A program made the position numbers and the translations under genes. Of a stretch of DNA of 64,000 nt, positions 21,291-28,967 are shown one piece after another. The stretch is from assembly GCF_000701345.1 (NCBI RefSeq), contig NZ_JNIJ01000005.1:62001-126000 (forward strand), written 5' to 3'. Positions within the stretch are counted from its first letter, which is position 1. Every line of letters starts with the position of its first letter. The notes under the pieces are model-generated. The model was not told the origin of the DNA, made no database searches, and saw only the letters and a program-made list of their open reading frames with translations. The DNA is from Bradyrhizobium sp. URHD0069. Lineage in GTDB: Bacteria; Pseudomonadota; Alphaproteobacteria; Rhizobiales; Xanthobacteraceae.

Positions 21291-22757
21291 TCAGTCGGTG
21301 ATAAAGCCATAGGTGCCGCGATAATTTCGGGCCGGCTCGACGCGGCCGGGCACGCCATAGATGCGATTGATGCTGCCGAGGAGATCGGCCTGCGGATCCG
21401 ACGCATTGGCAAATCCGTCATCCGGACGCGACAGGTCCTTCTGCGCGACGGCGCGAACCACATACGGCGTCACCAGCACCATCAGCTCGGTCTGGCTGTT
21501 GACGAAGTCGCGGCTGCGGAACAACGTGCCGAGAATCGGCAGCTGCATCAGCCCGGGAAATCCGTTGATGGCCTGCTTGGTCTGTTCCTGGATCAGGCCG
21601 GCCATTGCCATCGCGCCGCCCGAGGGAATTTCCAGCGTGGTCTCCGCGCGGCGGGTCTTGATCGAGGGAATCGTCGTTCCGCCGGCACCGCCAGTCAAAG
21701 CGTTTTCGGTCGAGACTTCCGACACTTCGGTCATCACGCGCAGGCTGATCCGTCCTTCGGTCAGTACCACCGGCGTGAAGTTGAGCGAGATGCCGAATTT
21801 CTTGAAGGCGACCGTCTGGACGCAATTGCCGAGCGCGCCCCCTGTCGTCGTTTGGCAGGTCACGCCGGTCGGAATTGGAAATTCGCCGCCTGAAATAAAT
21901 GTCGCGGACTCGCCGGAGATCGTTGTCAGATTGGGTTCGGCCAGCGTTCGCACGACGCCGGCGCTTTCCATCGCGCGCAGCGTCGCCTGGACCGACGGCG
22001 TCGCGCCGAACGACGTCGTCAGAGCGTTGTCGGCGACGAGCGGCGCATTATTTGCGGTGAACGGGTTGGTATTGCTGAACTTAACAACGGCCGTGCCGTA
22101 ATTCAGGTTGGCGCTGAGGTCGATGCCGAGCTGCTTGATGACCGTGCGCTGGACCTCGGCGAGCGTGACTTTCAACATCACCTGATCGCGGCCGCGGACC
22201 GCAATGCTGTTAACGACCTTGTCTACACCGCCTACCAGCCGTGCGGCCAAATCCCCGGCCTGCTGCGCTTCGATCGGGCTCGACGCCGAACCAGACAGCA
22301 CCACGCCGTCACCGACGCCGTCGATCTGGATGTCGGCATTCGGCAGCGTCTGCCTCAGCGCGGCGCGAACGCCGTTTAGATCGCGCTTCACCGCGATGTC
22401 ATAGGCGGCGATCTGCTGGCCTGCAGAATCGAAGAACACGATATTGGTCTGGCCGACCGCCGCGCCGATGATATAGGCGCGCTGCGCCGAACGGACCACG
22501 GCATTCGCAATCTTCGGATCGGCGACCAGCACATCCTTGATGTCGCGCGGCAGATCGATCACGACGGATTTGCCGATTCCGAGCGCAAGGAAACGCGCAT
22601 TCATCTGCCCATCGGCGGCGATCGGCGCAGCGGCGCGATAGTCGCTCGCCACGACCGGCGTCAAGGCCGGATTGAGGGTCAGCGCGGCGACAGCCGAAAA
22701 CGACAGGGCGCGGACTATGAAAGTCCGCATCACCGGCTGCTTTTCCCTGCATTGCAT
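21291..22757 (-). CDS. cpaC: Tad pilus outer-membrane secretin CpaC
   Basis: Secretin of 488 residues. A signal peptide (about 1-35) precedes the pilus-type N-terminal domain (about 45-120, GKSVVIDLPRDIKDVLVADP then GAAVGQTNIVFFD), a BON-like domain (about 125-185) and the secretin core (about 250-440, with VRTLAEPNLTTISGESATF and LPILGTLFRSRDF). The frame opens with a GTG at 22778 overlapping the cpaB stop, but the ATG at 22757 has AAAGGA 8 bases upstream and is preferred. It forms the pore for the Flp pilus. Confidence 0.94.
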   Translation of the reverse strand: MQCREKQPVMRTFIVRALSFSAVAALTLNPALTPVVASDYRAAAPIAADGQMNARFLALGIGKSVVIDLPRDIKDVLVADPKIANAVVRSAQRAYIIGAAVGQTNIVFFDSAGQQIAAYDIAVKRDLNGVRAALRQTLPNADIQIDGVGDGVVLSGSASSPIEAQQAGDLAARLVGGVDKVVNSIAVRGRDQVMLKVTLAEVQRTVIKQLGIDLSANLNYGTAVVKFSNTNPFTANNAPLVADNALTTSFGATPSVQATLRAMESAGVVRTLAEPNLTTISGESATFISGGEFPIPTGVTCQTTTGGALGNCVQTVAFKKFGISLNFTPVVLTEGRISLRVMTEVSEVSTENALTGGAGGTTIPSIKTRRAETTLEIPSGGAMAMAGLIQEQTKQAINGFPGLMQLPILGTLFRSRDFVNSQTELMVLVTPYVVRAVAQKDLSRPDDGFANASDPQADLLGSINRIYGVPGRVEPARNYRGTYGFITD

Positions 22758-22774
22758 ATCGGACGTCCTTTCGG

Positions 22775-23083
22775 TCACTGTGTCGTCGTCGGGGTTAAGA
22801 CGCCGTAGCGAACGACATTGACGCGGTTACCCCGCTTGGGAGCCTGATCGTCGGAACTATTCTTGACCGCGTTGAGATCGGCGCTGCTGCGCAGCGCCGG
22901 CGGGAGGTTCTCAGGCGCGACCGACTGGCCAAGGCCGATGTCGGACTTCGCAACGAGAACGTCCAAGGTCTGCAGCTGTGGTGCGGTCGGGGGAGGCTTG
23001 GTGTCAGACCCGCTCGCGAGGTATGCGGCAATGCCGCCGGCACCGACAGCGACGGTCAGGTCGACAATGCGTGCGGTATTCAT
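22775..23083 (-). CDS. cpaB: CpaB/RcpC with large in-frame internal deletion
   Basis: Only 102 codons, while CpaB proteins are normally about 260-280. Residues 1-60 match the normal N-terminus: one membrane helix (VGAGGIAAYLAS), a Pro-rich linker and the start of the SAF domain (LDVLVAKSDIGLGQSVAPENL). Residues 63-102 match the normal C-terminal tail (ALRSSADLNAV, then RGNRVNVVRYGV). The SAF core and middle, about 150-170 residues, are missing, with the join near base 22900 and the frame kept. The gene lies in its usual place before cpaC. It is probably non-functional or a minimal remnant; an assembly collapse is also possible. Confidence 0.8.
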   Translation of the reverse strand: MNTARIVDLTVAVGAGGIAAYLASGSDTKPPPTAPQLQTLDVLVAKSDIGLGQSVAPENLPPALRSSADLNAVKNSSDDQAPKRGNRVNVVRYGVLTPTTTQ

Positions 23084-23211
23084 ACGCTTCACTTTCCACA
23101 TTACGCCGCGACGCTTCCGCCGCTGTGATGGGAGTTGATCAGTTATTCGTCAAAGCATGGTTAATGAGGCGTATCTAAATCGCCTTAACGCCGGGTTTAC
23201 TCGAGGCGCGA

Positions 23212-23745
23212 TCAGTGAATGGCGAAGTGGGTCAGGTCGATCGCCTTGATCCATTCCGTCTCCGGATAGATCGTCAGTGCGCCGATCGCGAGCGCGATAC
23301 CGTAGGGCACTCCGCTTTCCTTGGCGTGCAGCTTGAGCAGCCAGGCCTGGTTGGCGAGAGGATAGGGCAGCGGCCATTGCCGGAACTGGAGCAACAACAG
23401 CGTCAGGGCGCCGCCGAACAGTGAGGCATAAAGCAGATAGTTCAAAAGATCGCCAAAGCCGAACCAGAGCGCCGCCCCGGCCGCTAGCTTGGCGTCACCG
23501 CCGCCAACCCAGCCCATGGCAAAACAGGCAAAGCCGACCGCAAGTACCGTCGCGCCTGCACCTACATGCGAAAGGATATCGTGGAGCCCCATGCCGCCCA
23601 AAACCGCGAGCGTGGAAAAACCTGCGACCAACACCAGCGACACCCGGTTCGAAATCGTCATGGTGAAAAGGTCGCTCGCCGCCGCGAACGCCATCAGGGC
23701 CGGAAACAGCAGAAGCCGTGCGATGTCGAGAATCATGGAGAGCAT
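23212..23745 (-). CDS. cpaA: prepilin peptidase CpaA/TadV
   Basis: An A24-type aspartic peptidase of 177 residues with about six membrane helices that removes the leader from the Flp prepilin. The two catalytic aspartates are visible: one in FAAASDLFTMTISN (about residue 25) and the other in WVGGGDAKLAAGAALW (about residue 84). The length is typical of the short TadV form lacking a methyltransferase domain. It is separated from cpaB by 128 bases and lies 50 bases downstream of a small membrane-protein gene. Confidence 0.92.
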   Translation of the reverse strand: MLSMILDIARLLLFPALMAFAAASDLFTMTISNRVSLVLVAGFSTLAVLGGMGLHDILSHVGAGATVLAVGFACFAMGWVGGGDAKLAAGAALWFGFGDLLNYLLYASLFGGALTLLLLQFRQWPLPYPLANQAWLLKLHAKESGVPYGIALAIGALTIYPETEWIKAIDLTHFAIH

Positions 23746-23795
23746 CGCCCGAGCCTAGCGGTGAGATATAAATAATCGGGAAACGCGCGGACGGA

Positions 23796-23942
23796 TTACC
23801 AGATACTTGCAATCCGGAAGGCGAGAGCGAGAAGCGCCAGCATCAGCGCCAGACAGACCAGCTTCACGGCCGCATCGTCCTGGCTGCCTGCCGGCACGAA
23901 GTCTTTTTTTGCCGCGACGGAGGCGGCAGCAGGTTTACGCAT
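23796..23942 (-). CDS. 48-residue single-pass membrane protein between pilin and cpaA
   Basis: ATG at 23942, TAA at 23796-23798. The N-terminal half is basic and Ala-rich (MRKPAAASVAAKKD). It is followed by one strongly hydrophobic segment, VKLVCLALMLALLALAFRI, and ends ASIW. I do not recognise a family. Its place between the Flp pilin and the prepilin peptidase suggests a part in pilus biogenesis, but that is inference. It lies downstream of the pilin terminator, so it may be read only by leak-through or from its own promoter. Confidence 0.5.
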   Translation of the reverse strand: MRKPAAASVAAKKDFVPAGSQDDAAVKLVCLALMLALLALAFRIASIW

Positions 23943-23973
23943 CTTTACGCCATCTGCATCCGAGCGAAAACAA

Positions 23974-24001
23974 CAAAGGCCCCGGCATCGCCGAGGCCTT
24001 T
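23974..24001 (-). terminator. hairpin terminator after the pilin gene
   Basis: On the minus strand AAAGGCCTCGGC pairs with GCCGGGGCCTTT across a three-base loop, then TTGTTGTTTTC follows. A strong hairpin here would give abundant pilin mRNA relative to the downstream assembly genes. Confidence 0.7.
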
Positions 24002-24023
24002 GATGCCGGTACGCGGAAGTCGC

Positions 24024-24191
24024 TTACTTCGACAGCTCGGTGGAGACCTTGCCGAACAGCGTGTTGAGGTTGGTACCCACGAGGTTAACAGCGGTGATGA
24101 TCGCGACCGCAATGCCGGCGGCGATCAGGCCGTATTCGATGGCGGTTGCGCCGGACTCGTCCTTCACGAAACGCGAAACGATATTTTTCAT
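24024..24191 (-). CDS. Flp/Fap type IVb pilin
   Basis: The pilin subunit, 55 residues. The leader MKNIVSRFVKDESG is cut after Gly14 by CpaA, exposing ATAIEYGLIAAGIAVAII, the Flp motif with Glu at +5 and Tyr at +6. The remainder is the helix and a short soluble end (FGKVSTELSK). It is read on its own from an upstream region of nearly 300 bases and is closed by a terminator, as usual for the most abundant product of a tad locus. Confidence 0.95.
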   Translation of the reverse strand: MKNIVSRFVKDESGATAIEYGLIAAGIAVAIITAVNLVGTNLNTLFGKVSTELSK

Positions 24192-24345
24192 AAATAACTC
24201 CATGTGTCCACGCTGGTCGAACTAACGTTTGGTCTCGCCGGCGTTCTCAGCACCGTGACCATGGGCTTCACCCTAAGCTCGGAGAATTGCGGCGCGGTTA
24301 ATTCGATTGCGAAAACATCGCTGCAACCGGCTGTTCCGGAGCACA

Positions 24346-24361
24346 GTAAATTTGGAATTAA
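24346..24361 (-). promoter_or_regulatory. possible CtrA box upstream of the pilin gene
   Basis: On the minus strand TTAA, seven bases, TTTAC, one mismatch from TTAA-N7-TTAAC, about 155 bases before the pilin start. The surrounding 24192-24477 contains no other supported gene. Weak alone, but similar boxes precede tadD and the tadE gene. Confidence 0.35.
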
Positions 24362-24468
24362 GGGCTTCGGTAGAATGCAAAATTGATGCTGAGCTAGTTT
24401 TTTTCGGGCCTCTTTCGGATGCCTGAAAACACAAACTCCCGGCTGACTATGGCAGAACGAACAGGCCC

Positions 24469-24660
24469 GACGCAGCATTGCAGACCGGCGGCATCCTCGT
24501 CGTGACGGACAGGGGCTACGGCGCGACCAATTTCATCGCGATGGACCGCAACGGCGAGATGCTGGGGGACCGCTACTTTCAGGTGGACTTCAAAACGGCG
24601 GTCGACCAGGCCAATTCTCTCAGCAATCAGGCCCGGCGGCAGCGCCGCTGCGGGCGGTAA
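24469..24660 (+). pseudogene. fragment of a pilus-assembly N-terminal-domain protein
   Basis: The frame reads DAALQTGGILVVTDRGYGA then TNFIAMDRNGEML. This is the end of the domain found at the N-terminus of secretins (compare CpaC here, GAAVGQTNIVFFDSAGQ). Rhizobial tad loci often carry a stand-alone protein of about 140-160 residues with this domain beside tadE. Here the first half is missing, with a stop codon at 24424 just upstream, and the tail after about residue 40 is unrelated. No start codon with a ribosome site was found. I call it a decayed gene; it may be expressed as a short peptide. Confidence 0.45.
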
Positions 24661-24745
24661 GCCGGCGAACCGAGGCGTTCGTCGCAGCCTTAGCCAGCGG
24701 TCGCGCGAATCGATTCCGCTCGCGCGAACCGCACCGCTAAAATGG

Positions 24746-24762
24746 TTACTATGCGGTTAACC
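24746..24762 (+). promoter_or_regulatory. near-consensus CtrA box upstream of tadE
   Basis: TTAC, seven bases, TTAACC: one mismatch from the full TTAA-N7-TTAACC consensus, about 95 bases before the tadE start. This is the best of three such boxes around the Tad genes. Confidence 0.45.
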
Positions 24763-24856
24763 GAGCAGCCCACTCTGCCTCGATCCGACGAAACACTTCA
24801 ACAATCAGTTTCAGGTAATTCTCGCGGGCAGACAATTGCTGCCTGGGGATTTCTTG

Positions 24857-25396
24857 ATGTCGTCGTCCGCCGCTTCAGCGCCCGTCAGAAATGCATTGCG
24901 TCGATTTCACCGCAACCAACGAGGCTCGAGTGCGGTTGAATTCGCGCTGGTCGCGCCCATGTTCCTTGCGCTGCTATTTGCGATTATCGAAACGGCGCTC
25001 GTGTTTTTCGCGGGCCAGGTTTTGGAGACCGGTGTCCAGGACACCGGGCGGCGGCTCTACACGAGTCAAGCGACATCGCAAACGGACTTCAGGCAGGCTC
25101 TCTGTGACCGCGTCAGCCTAATTGTGCCATGCAGCAGCAGTCTCTGCGTTGACGTGAGGTCATACCCTCCGGGCGCCCCCATCTCACTTAGCAATCCCAT
25201 CGACGAAAGCGGAAAATACACCCCCGATTGCGTGTATCAGCCGCCGACAACTCTCGACCAGACCGTTGTTGTCCGTGCGTTCTATCCATGGCCGCTGCTT
25301 GTCACCGGGCTTGGCTACAATATTGCAAATATCGGTGGAGGCAGCAGCACCAGCCAAAAATTGCTGGCTGCGACGGCCGCGTTTCGTCCCCAATGA
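24857..25396 (+). CDS. tadE: TadE/TadG family pseudopilin-like protein
   Basis: A 179-residue minor pilin-like protein. After about 25 basic and Ser-rich residues comes RNQRGSSAVEFALVAPMFLA, the class III leader with Gly followed by Glu at +5 and a long hydrophobic helix. The C-terminal periplasmic part contains three or four Cys residues (LCDRVSLIVPCSSSLCVDV). ATG 24857 follows GGGGAT by 7 bases; a TTG at 24836 would add 7 residues. It is 10 bases from the next tadE-like gene, forming a two-gene unit that diverges from the pilin operon. Confidence 0.85.
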   Translation: MSSSAASAPVRNALRRFHRNQRGSSAVEFALVAPMFLALLFAIIETALVFFAGQVLETGVQDTGRRLYTSQATSQTDFRQALCDRVSLIVPCSSSLCVDVRSYPPGAPISLSNPIDESGKYTPDCVYQPPTTLDQTVVVRAFYPWPLLVTGLGYNIANIGGGSSTSQKLLAATAAFRPQ

Positions 25397-25406
25397 CGGT
25401 AAAATC

Positions 25407-26036
25407 ATGAAGCCGCTCGCGCCCTCGGGATTGCTGGCTCCTCTACAACCGTCAGCCGTGAGGCTGATGCGCGACAAGGGAGGCAATGCAGCAGTTGAGT
25501 TTGCGGTAATTGTACCGCTGATGCTCGTAATGTTCTTCGGAATGGTCGAATTTACATCAGCGATCTCGATCGCTCGAAAGATGTCACTGGTGACGCAAGG
25601 GCTTGCTGATCTAGCCTCGCGATACGCAAGTGTCGGTGACACGGACATCGACAATTTCAATATCATCGCCAAGACGATGCTGACGCCCTATTCCGCGACT
25701 CCGCTCAAATCCACGATCACCGAGCTGTATATCGACCCTTCAACAGGCGTCGCGCGGGCGCAATGGAGCAAAGGAGCTGAGCCTCGGGGACTTGGTTCGT
25801 CCGTCCATGTGCCGGAGAATTTGATTGCCAGAGATTCAGTGACGACAGCGATACTTCCGAACCAATATTTGATTTTCTCAGAAGCCAACTACCTCTACAC
25901 ACCGGCAGTCGGCTATGTCATGGACAAGGCGGGCTTCACTCTCAGCGAGAAGAGTTACATGCGCCCGCGTCTGACCACCTGTGTTATCTATCCAACACCT
26001 GCTCCGGGTGCTCAGCCCAACTGTCCGAAATCGTGA
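25407..26036 (+). CDS. TadE/TadF-like pilus assembly protein
   Basis: A 209-residue protein with the same layout: a short basic start, RDKGGNAAVEFAVIVPLMLVMF (Gly then Glu at +5 before a membrane helix), and a periplasmic domain of about 165 residues ending AQPNCPKS. ATG 25407 comes 10 bases after the tadE stop. A third, larger TadG-type gene with a von Willebrand domain often follows in relatives; none is present here. Confidence 0.82.
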   Translation: MKPLAPSGLLAPLQPSAVRLMRDKGGNAAVEFAVIVPLMLVMFFGMVEFTSAISIARKMSLVTQGLADLASRYASVGDTDIDNFNIIAKTMLTPYSATPLKSTITELYIDPSTGVARAQWSKGAEPRGLGSSVHVPENLIARDSVTTAILPNQYLIFSEANYLYTPAVGYVMDKAGFTLSEKSYMRPRLTTCVIYPTPAPGAQPNCPKS

Positions 26037-26092
26037 TAGCACGGCTGCCTGATCATCAATCGCGGCACGTCCCGCTCAAGATATAGCCCCGC

Positions 26093-26126
26093 TCAAAAAT
26101 AAAGGCCGCGCAAACAAGCGCGGCCT
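26093..26126 (-). terminator. terminator of the cold-shock gene
   Basis: Perfect nine-base stem AGGCCGCGC/GCGCGGCCT with a six-base loop. On the minus strand it is followed by TTTATTTTT, so it chiefly serves cspA; in the other direction it could close the tadE unit. Confidence 0.75.
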
Positions 26127-26173
26127 CTGTCTCATTTCAGGCGGGATCTCTCGGTGCAAACCGAGAAAATCCT

Positions 26174-26380
26174 TTAGCCGGCGGCGCGCAGATTGTCCGC
26201 CGAAGACTTGCCAGAGCGGCGATCGGCTACGATCTCGTAGCTGATCTTCTGGCCTTCACGCAGTGTTCCAAGTCCGGCGCGCTCTACGGCGCTGATGTGC
26301 ACGAACACGTCGTTGCCACCGTCGTCCGGTTGGATGAAGCCGAAGCCCTTTGTCGCGTTAAACCACTTCACGGTTCCCAT
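26174..26380 (-). CDS. cspA: cold-shock domain protein, CspA family
   Basis: A 68-residue single-stranded nucleic-acid chaperone. It contains RNP1 (KGFGFIQPD, about 13-21) and RNP2 (VFVHISA, about 28-34) of the five-stranded OB fold. The ATG at 26380 starts [12 protein letters not shown]; 15 upstream in-frame residues are not family-like. The roughly 280 bases between this gene and infA contain no further gene and probably hold the promoter and a long leader. It neighbours infA and a DEAD-box helicase, all linked to RNA structure and translation. Confidence 0.94.
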   Translation of the reverse strand: MGTVKWFNATKGFGFIQPDDGGNDVFVHISAVERAGLGTLREGQKISYEIVADRRSGKSSADNLRAAG

Positions 26381-26664
26381 GCTCACGGGATAGTCCCTTC
26401 TCAAGGTAGATATAGTAAAGCCCATATACGATGGGCTGGTGAGATCGAATTTTTGGAAGGGTCGTCAGCGTCTAAACCGGCTGTACCGGTGGATAGCTAA
26501 TGTCGTCCGGCCGAAAATCGATATGTTCATGTTATTCCAAAGTAGCCTCCAAAACAATCCTGATGCGCGCGATTTTTTGATCGCGCCCAATCTTGCAGCT
26601 GAAGGCTACCGCCCGCGCACCAACTTTTTATCCTGCGCGATTTCGTGTGAGTCGTGAACCGCAC

Positions 26665-26949
26665 TTACCTGCGTCGGAACTGGCCGCGCGGCGGTGCACC
26701 GCGCGGGGCTCCGCCACCACCCGGACGCTCGTCCTTGTGACGGAAGATCAGCCGGCCTTTTTCGAGGTCATAGGGCGACATCTCGATGGTCACCCGATCG
26801 CCGGCCAGCGTCTTGATCCGGTTCTTCTTCATCTTGCCGGCGGTGTAGGCGACGATCTCGTGTCCGGCATCGAGCTGGACGCGATAACGTGCATCGGGGA
26901 GGATTTCGGTCACCAGTCCTTCGAACTGGATCAGCTCTTCTTTAGCCAT
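26665..26949 (-). CDS. infA: translation initiation factor IF-1, C-terminally extended form
   Basis: A 94-residue OB-fold protein with the IF-1 landmarks [37 protein letters not shown] and the core [19 protein letters not shown]. Standard IF-1 ends near residue 72; here a Gly/Pro/Arg-rich tail of about 20 residues ([14 protein letters not shown] then RGQFRRR) follows. The tail and the location next to a helicase suggest a second, non-housekeeping infA copy. It lies 24 bases after the helicase gene, in the same direction. Confidence 0.9.
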   Translation of the reverse strand: MAKEELIQFEGLVTEILPDARYRVQLDAGHEIVAYTAGKMKKNRIKTLAGDRVTIEMSPYDLEKGRLIFRHKDERPGGGGAPRGAPPRGQFRRR

Positions 26950-26973
26950 GGTTCTCTCCAGATCGATCGACGG

Positions 26974-28416
26974 CTAGCGTGGTCGTTGGGTACGGTTGGG
27001 TCGGGTGTTCGGACGGCTTTCGCGATGCAAAAAAGCAACCCCCTGCATCCCTTCGGGCTTGCCGCCTTGCGACGACGGACGTAACGATTCCTGCCGGTTG
27101 GTCTCGTGCCGGTTGGTTTGCGGAACGGCATTATTACCACCGGGACGGCGGCGACGGCGAGGCCCTTTCGATCCTGGTGCGGCTTCATTCGCCCGGGCGC
27201 CATGCACGCGCGGCGCGGAGCGTCCGCCTCGATGTTGCGAAGCCGCAGGCGCCGCGTCGCGATGACCCGGCGTCCGACGGTCTTCTCGGGGCAATGCAAT
27301 GCGGATCAGTTTTTCGATGTCGCGCAGATATCCCATTTCCTCGCCGCCCGCGATCAGCGAGATCGCAATACCGTCCGCTCCGGCGCGCGCGGTGCGGCCG
27401 ATGCGATGCACATAAGTCTCGGGCACATTGGGAAGATCGAAATTCACTACATGGCTGATGCCATCGACGTCGATCCCGCGGGCGGCAATGTCGGTGGCAA
27501 CCAGCGTGCGGATCTCGCCGGAGCGGAATGCCGCCAGCACACGCTCGCGGTGATTCTGCGATTTGTTACCGTGAATGGCGTCGGCGGTAATGCCGGCTCT
27601 CGCGAGGCCCTTCACCACCTTATCCGCGCCATGCTTGGTGCGGGTAAAGACCAGCGCGCGATCGACCGGTTCCTGCTGCAGCAGTTGCGCCAGCAACGCA
27701 GGTTTGGCCGAGTGATCGACCTGGATGATGCGCTGGGTGATGCGCTCGACCGTCGAGGCGACCGGCGTCACCGCCACGCGCGCCGGATCGCGCAGCATCT
27801 GTTCGGCGAGTTCGGCGATATCCTTTGGCATTGTCGCCGAAAAGAACAGCGTCTGCCGCTTGGTCGGCAATTTGGCGACGATCTTTCGGATGTCATTGAT
27901 GAAGCCCATGTCAAGCATGCGGTCGGCCTCATCGAGCACGAGGAACTCGACCTGTCCGAGCTTCAAGCCGTTGCTTTGAACGAGATCGAGCAGACGGCCG
28001 GGCGTGGCTACCATGACCTCGACGCCTTGCATGACCGATCGGACCTGACGTCCCATCGGCACGCCGCCGATGGCCAGCGCTGAAGTGAGCCGCATGTGAC
28101 GGCCATAGGCGTTGAAGCTCTCGAGTATCTGTCCCGACAATTCACGTGTCGGGCTGAGCACGAGCACGCGGCAGGATTTGGGCTGCGGCTTGAGGCGATG
28201 CTCCAGAATCCGGTGCAGGATGGGAAGCGCAAACGCCGCGGTCTTGCCGGTACCGGTCTGGGCGATACCGACGATGTCACGGCCGGTAAGTGCAAGGGGA
28301 ATGGTTTGAGCCTGGATGGGCGTGGGCGTGAGATAATTTTCTTCTTTGAGTGCACGCGAAATAGGGTCGGCGAGGCCGAAATCCTGAAAGGAGGTCAAAA
28401 GGTGGGTTCTTTCCAT
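26974..28416 (-). CDS. DEAD-box ATP-dependent RNA helicase
   Basis: RhlE/DeaD-like helicase of 480 residues. The Q motif region is near 30-37 (LTPTPIQAQ), motif I AQTGTGKT at about 52-59, DEAD at 162-165, SAT at 193-195 and motif VI HRIGRTARAG near 350. The C-terminal tail of about 100 residues is basic and Arg/Gly/Asn-rich (PRRRRRPGGNNAV), as in helicases that bind RNA loosely. The ATG at 28416 starts MERTHLLTSFQDFG; the frame is open further upstream without similarity. With infA and cspA it makes a likely cold-response or ribosome-assembly group. Confidence 0.92.
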   Translation of the reverse strand: MERTHLLTSFQDFGLADPISRALKEENYLTPTPIQAQTIPLALTGRDIVGIAQTGTGKTAAFALPILHRILEHRLKPQPKSCRVLVLSPTRELSGQILESFNAYGRHMRLTSALAIGGVPMGRQVRSVMQGVEVMVATPGRLLDLVQSNGLKLGQVEFLVLDEADRMLDMGFINDIRKIVAKLPTKRQTLFFSATMPKDIAELAEQMLRDPARVAVTPVASTVERITQRIIQVDHSAKPALLAQLLQQEPVDRALVFTRTKHGADKVVKGLARAGITADAIHGNKSQNHRERVLAAFRSGEIRTLVATDIAARGIDVDGISHVVNFDLPNVPETYVHRIGRTARAGADGIAISLIAGGEEMGYLRDIEKLIRIALPREDRRTPGHRDAAPAASQHRGGRSAPRVHGARANEAAPGSKGPRRRRRPGGNNAVPQTNRHETNRQESLRPSSQGGKPEGMQGVAFLHRESRPNTRPNRTQRPR

Positions 28417-28967
28417 TATGAAAGCAGGCGCCCGGCGGTCATGGCCAGGAGCTCGCGAGGTGTCAGAGACACCCGCGTGTTTGGGGCGTCGGTTTTGGTT
28501 AGCTGAAGGGGCAAGCCAGAACCGTTGAACGGGCTCAGAACACGCAGCTCGCAATGACCCGGTGATTCCCTGGGTCGTGGCGCTCATATGGGCCACGAAC
28601 GCGGCGCTTTCAAGGTAAATCGTGAGATGAGGTGTTGGCACGATTAACAAGGGAGGGGCGAGACGCCGTTTGCGGTTCAAATGGGCTGGTGGGTACGCTG
28701 CAGTGCAGAAAGCGTAGTGCCGTATTTTTAGACACGCGGTCCATTTTGATTAGAAATTGTGCGGTTTGTCCCTGGAACATGCATTTTTCCGGCCCAAAGT
28801 TTAGGCGGTACTGTCCGCGATTCAGGGCGCGAGGGCGGATTCTTCAATGGCACCATGAGCTTAACCTATCTCCATACCGTGGCATGGTTCTTGCGATCCC
28901 GTTAACGCAGGGCGGCCGTGGGGGCCGTTTCGCAGCGTTTACGTCTGCGTCAGGGAGATGACACCTC
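28417..28967. other. 551-base divergent intergenic region between helicase and urtA
   Basis: No coding region is supported. The right part holds the sigma-54 type promoter of urtA (28880-28894). The left part presumably contains the helicase promoter and a long leader. I could not find a convincing NtrC-type palindrome, though the partial TGTGC...GCAT spacing near 28757-28783 might be one. Confidence 0.4.
28880..28894 (+). promoter_or_regulatory. sigma-54 (RpoN) promoter of the urt operon
   Basis: TGGCATGGTTCTTGC contains the invariant GG and GC with the exact 10-base spacing of -24/-12 promoters (consensus TGGCAC-N5-TTGC). It lies 73 bases before the urtA start. RpoN control fits nitrogen-regulated urea uptake. 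Confidence 0.75.

Noticed and set aside
24204..24386. 60-codon plus-strand frame opposite the pilin leader region
   Set aside because: Overlaps the expected pilin promoter and leader and shows no features.
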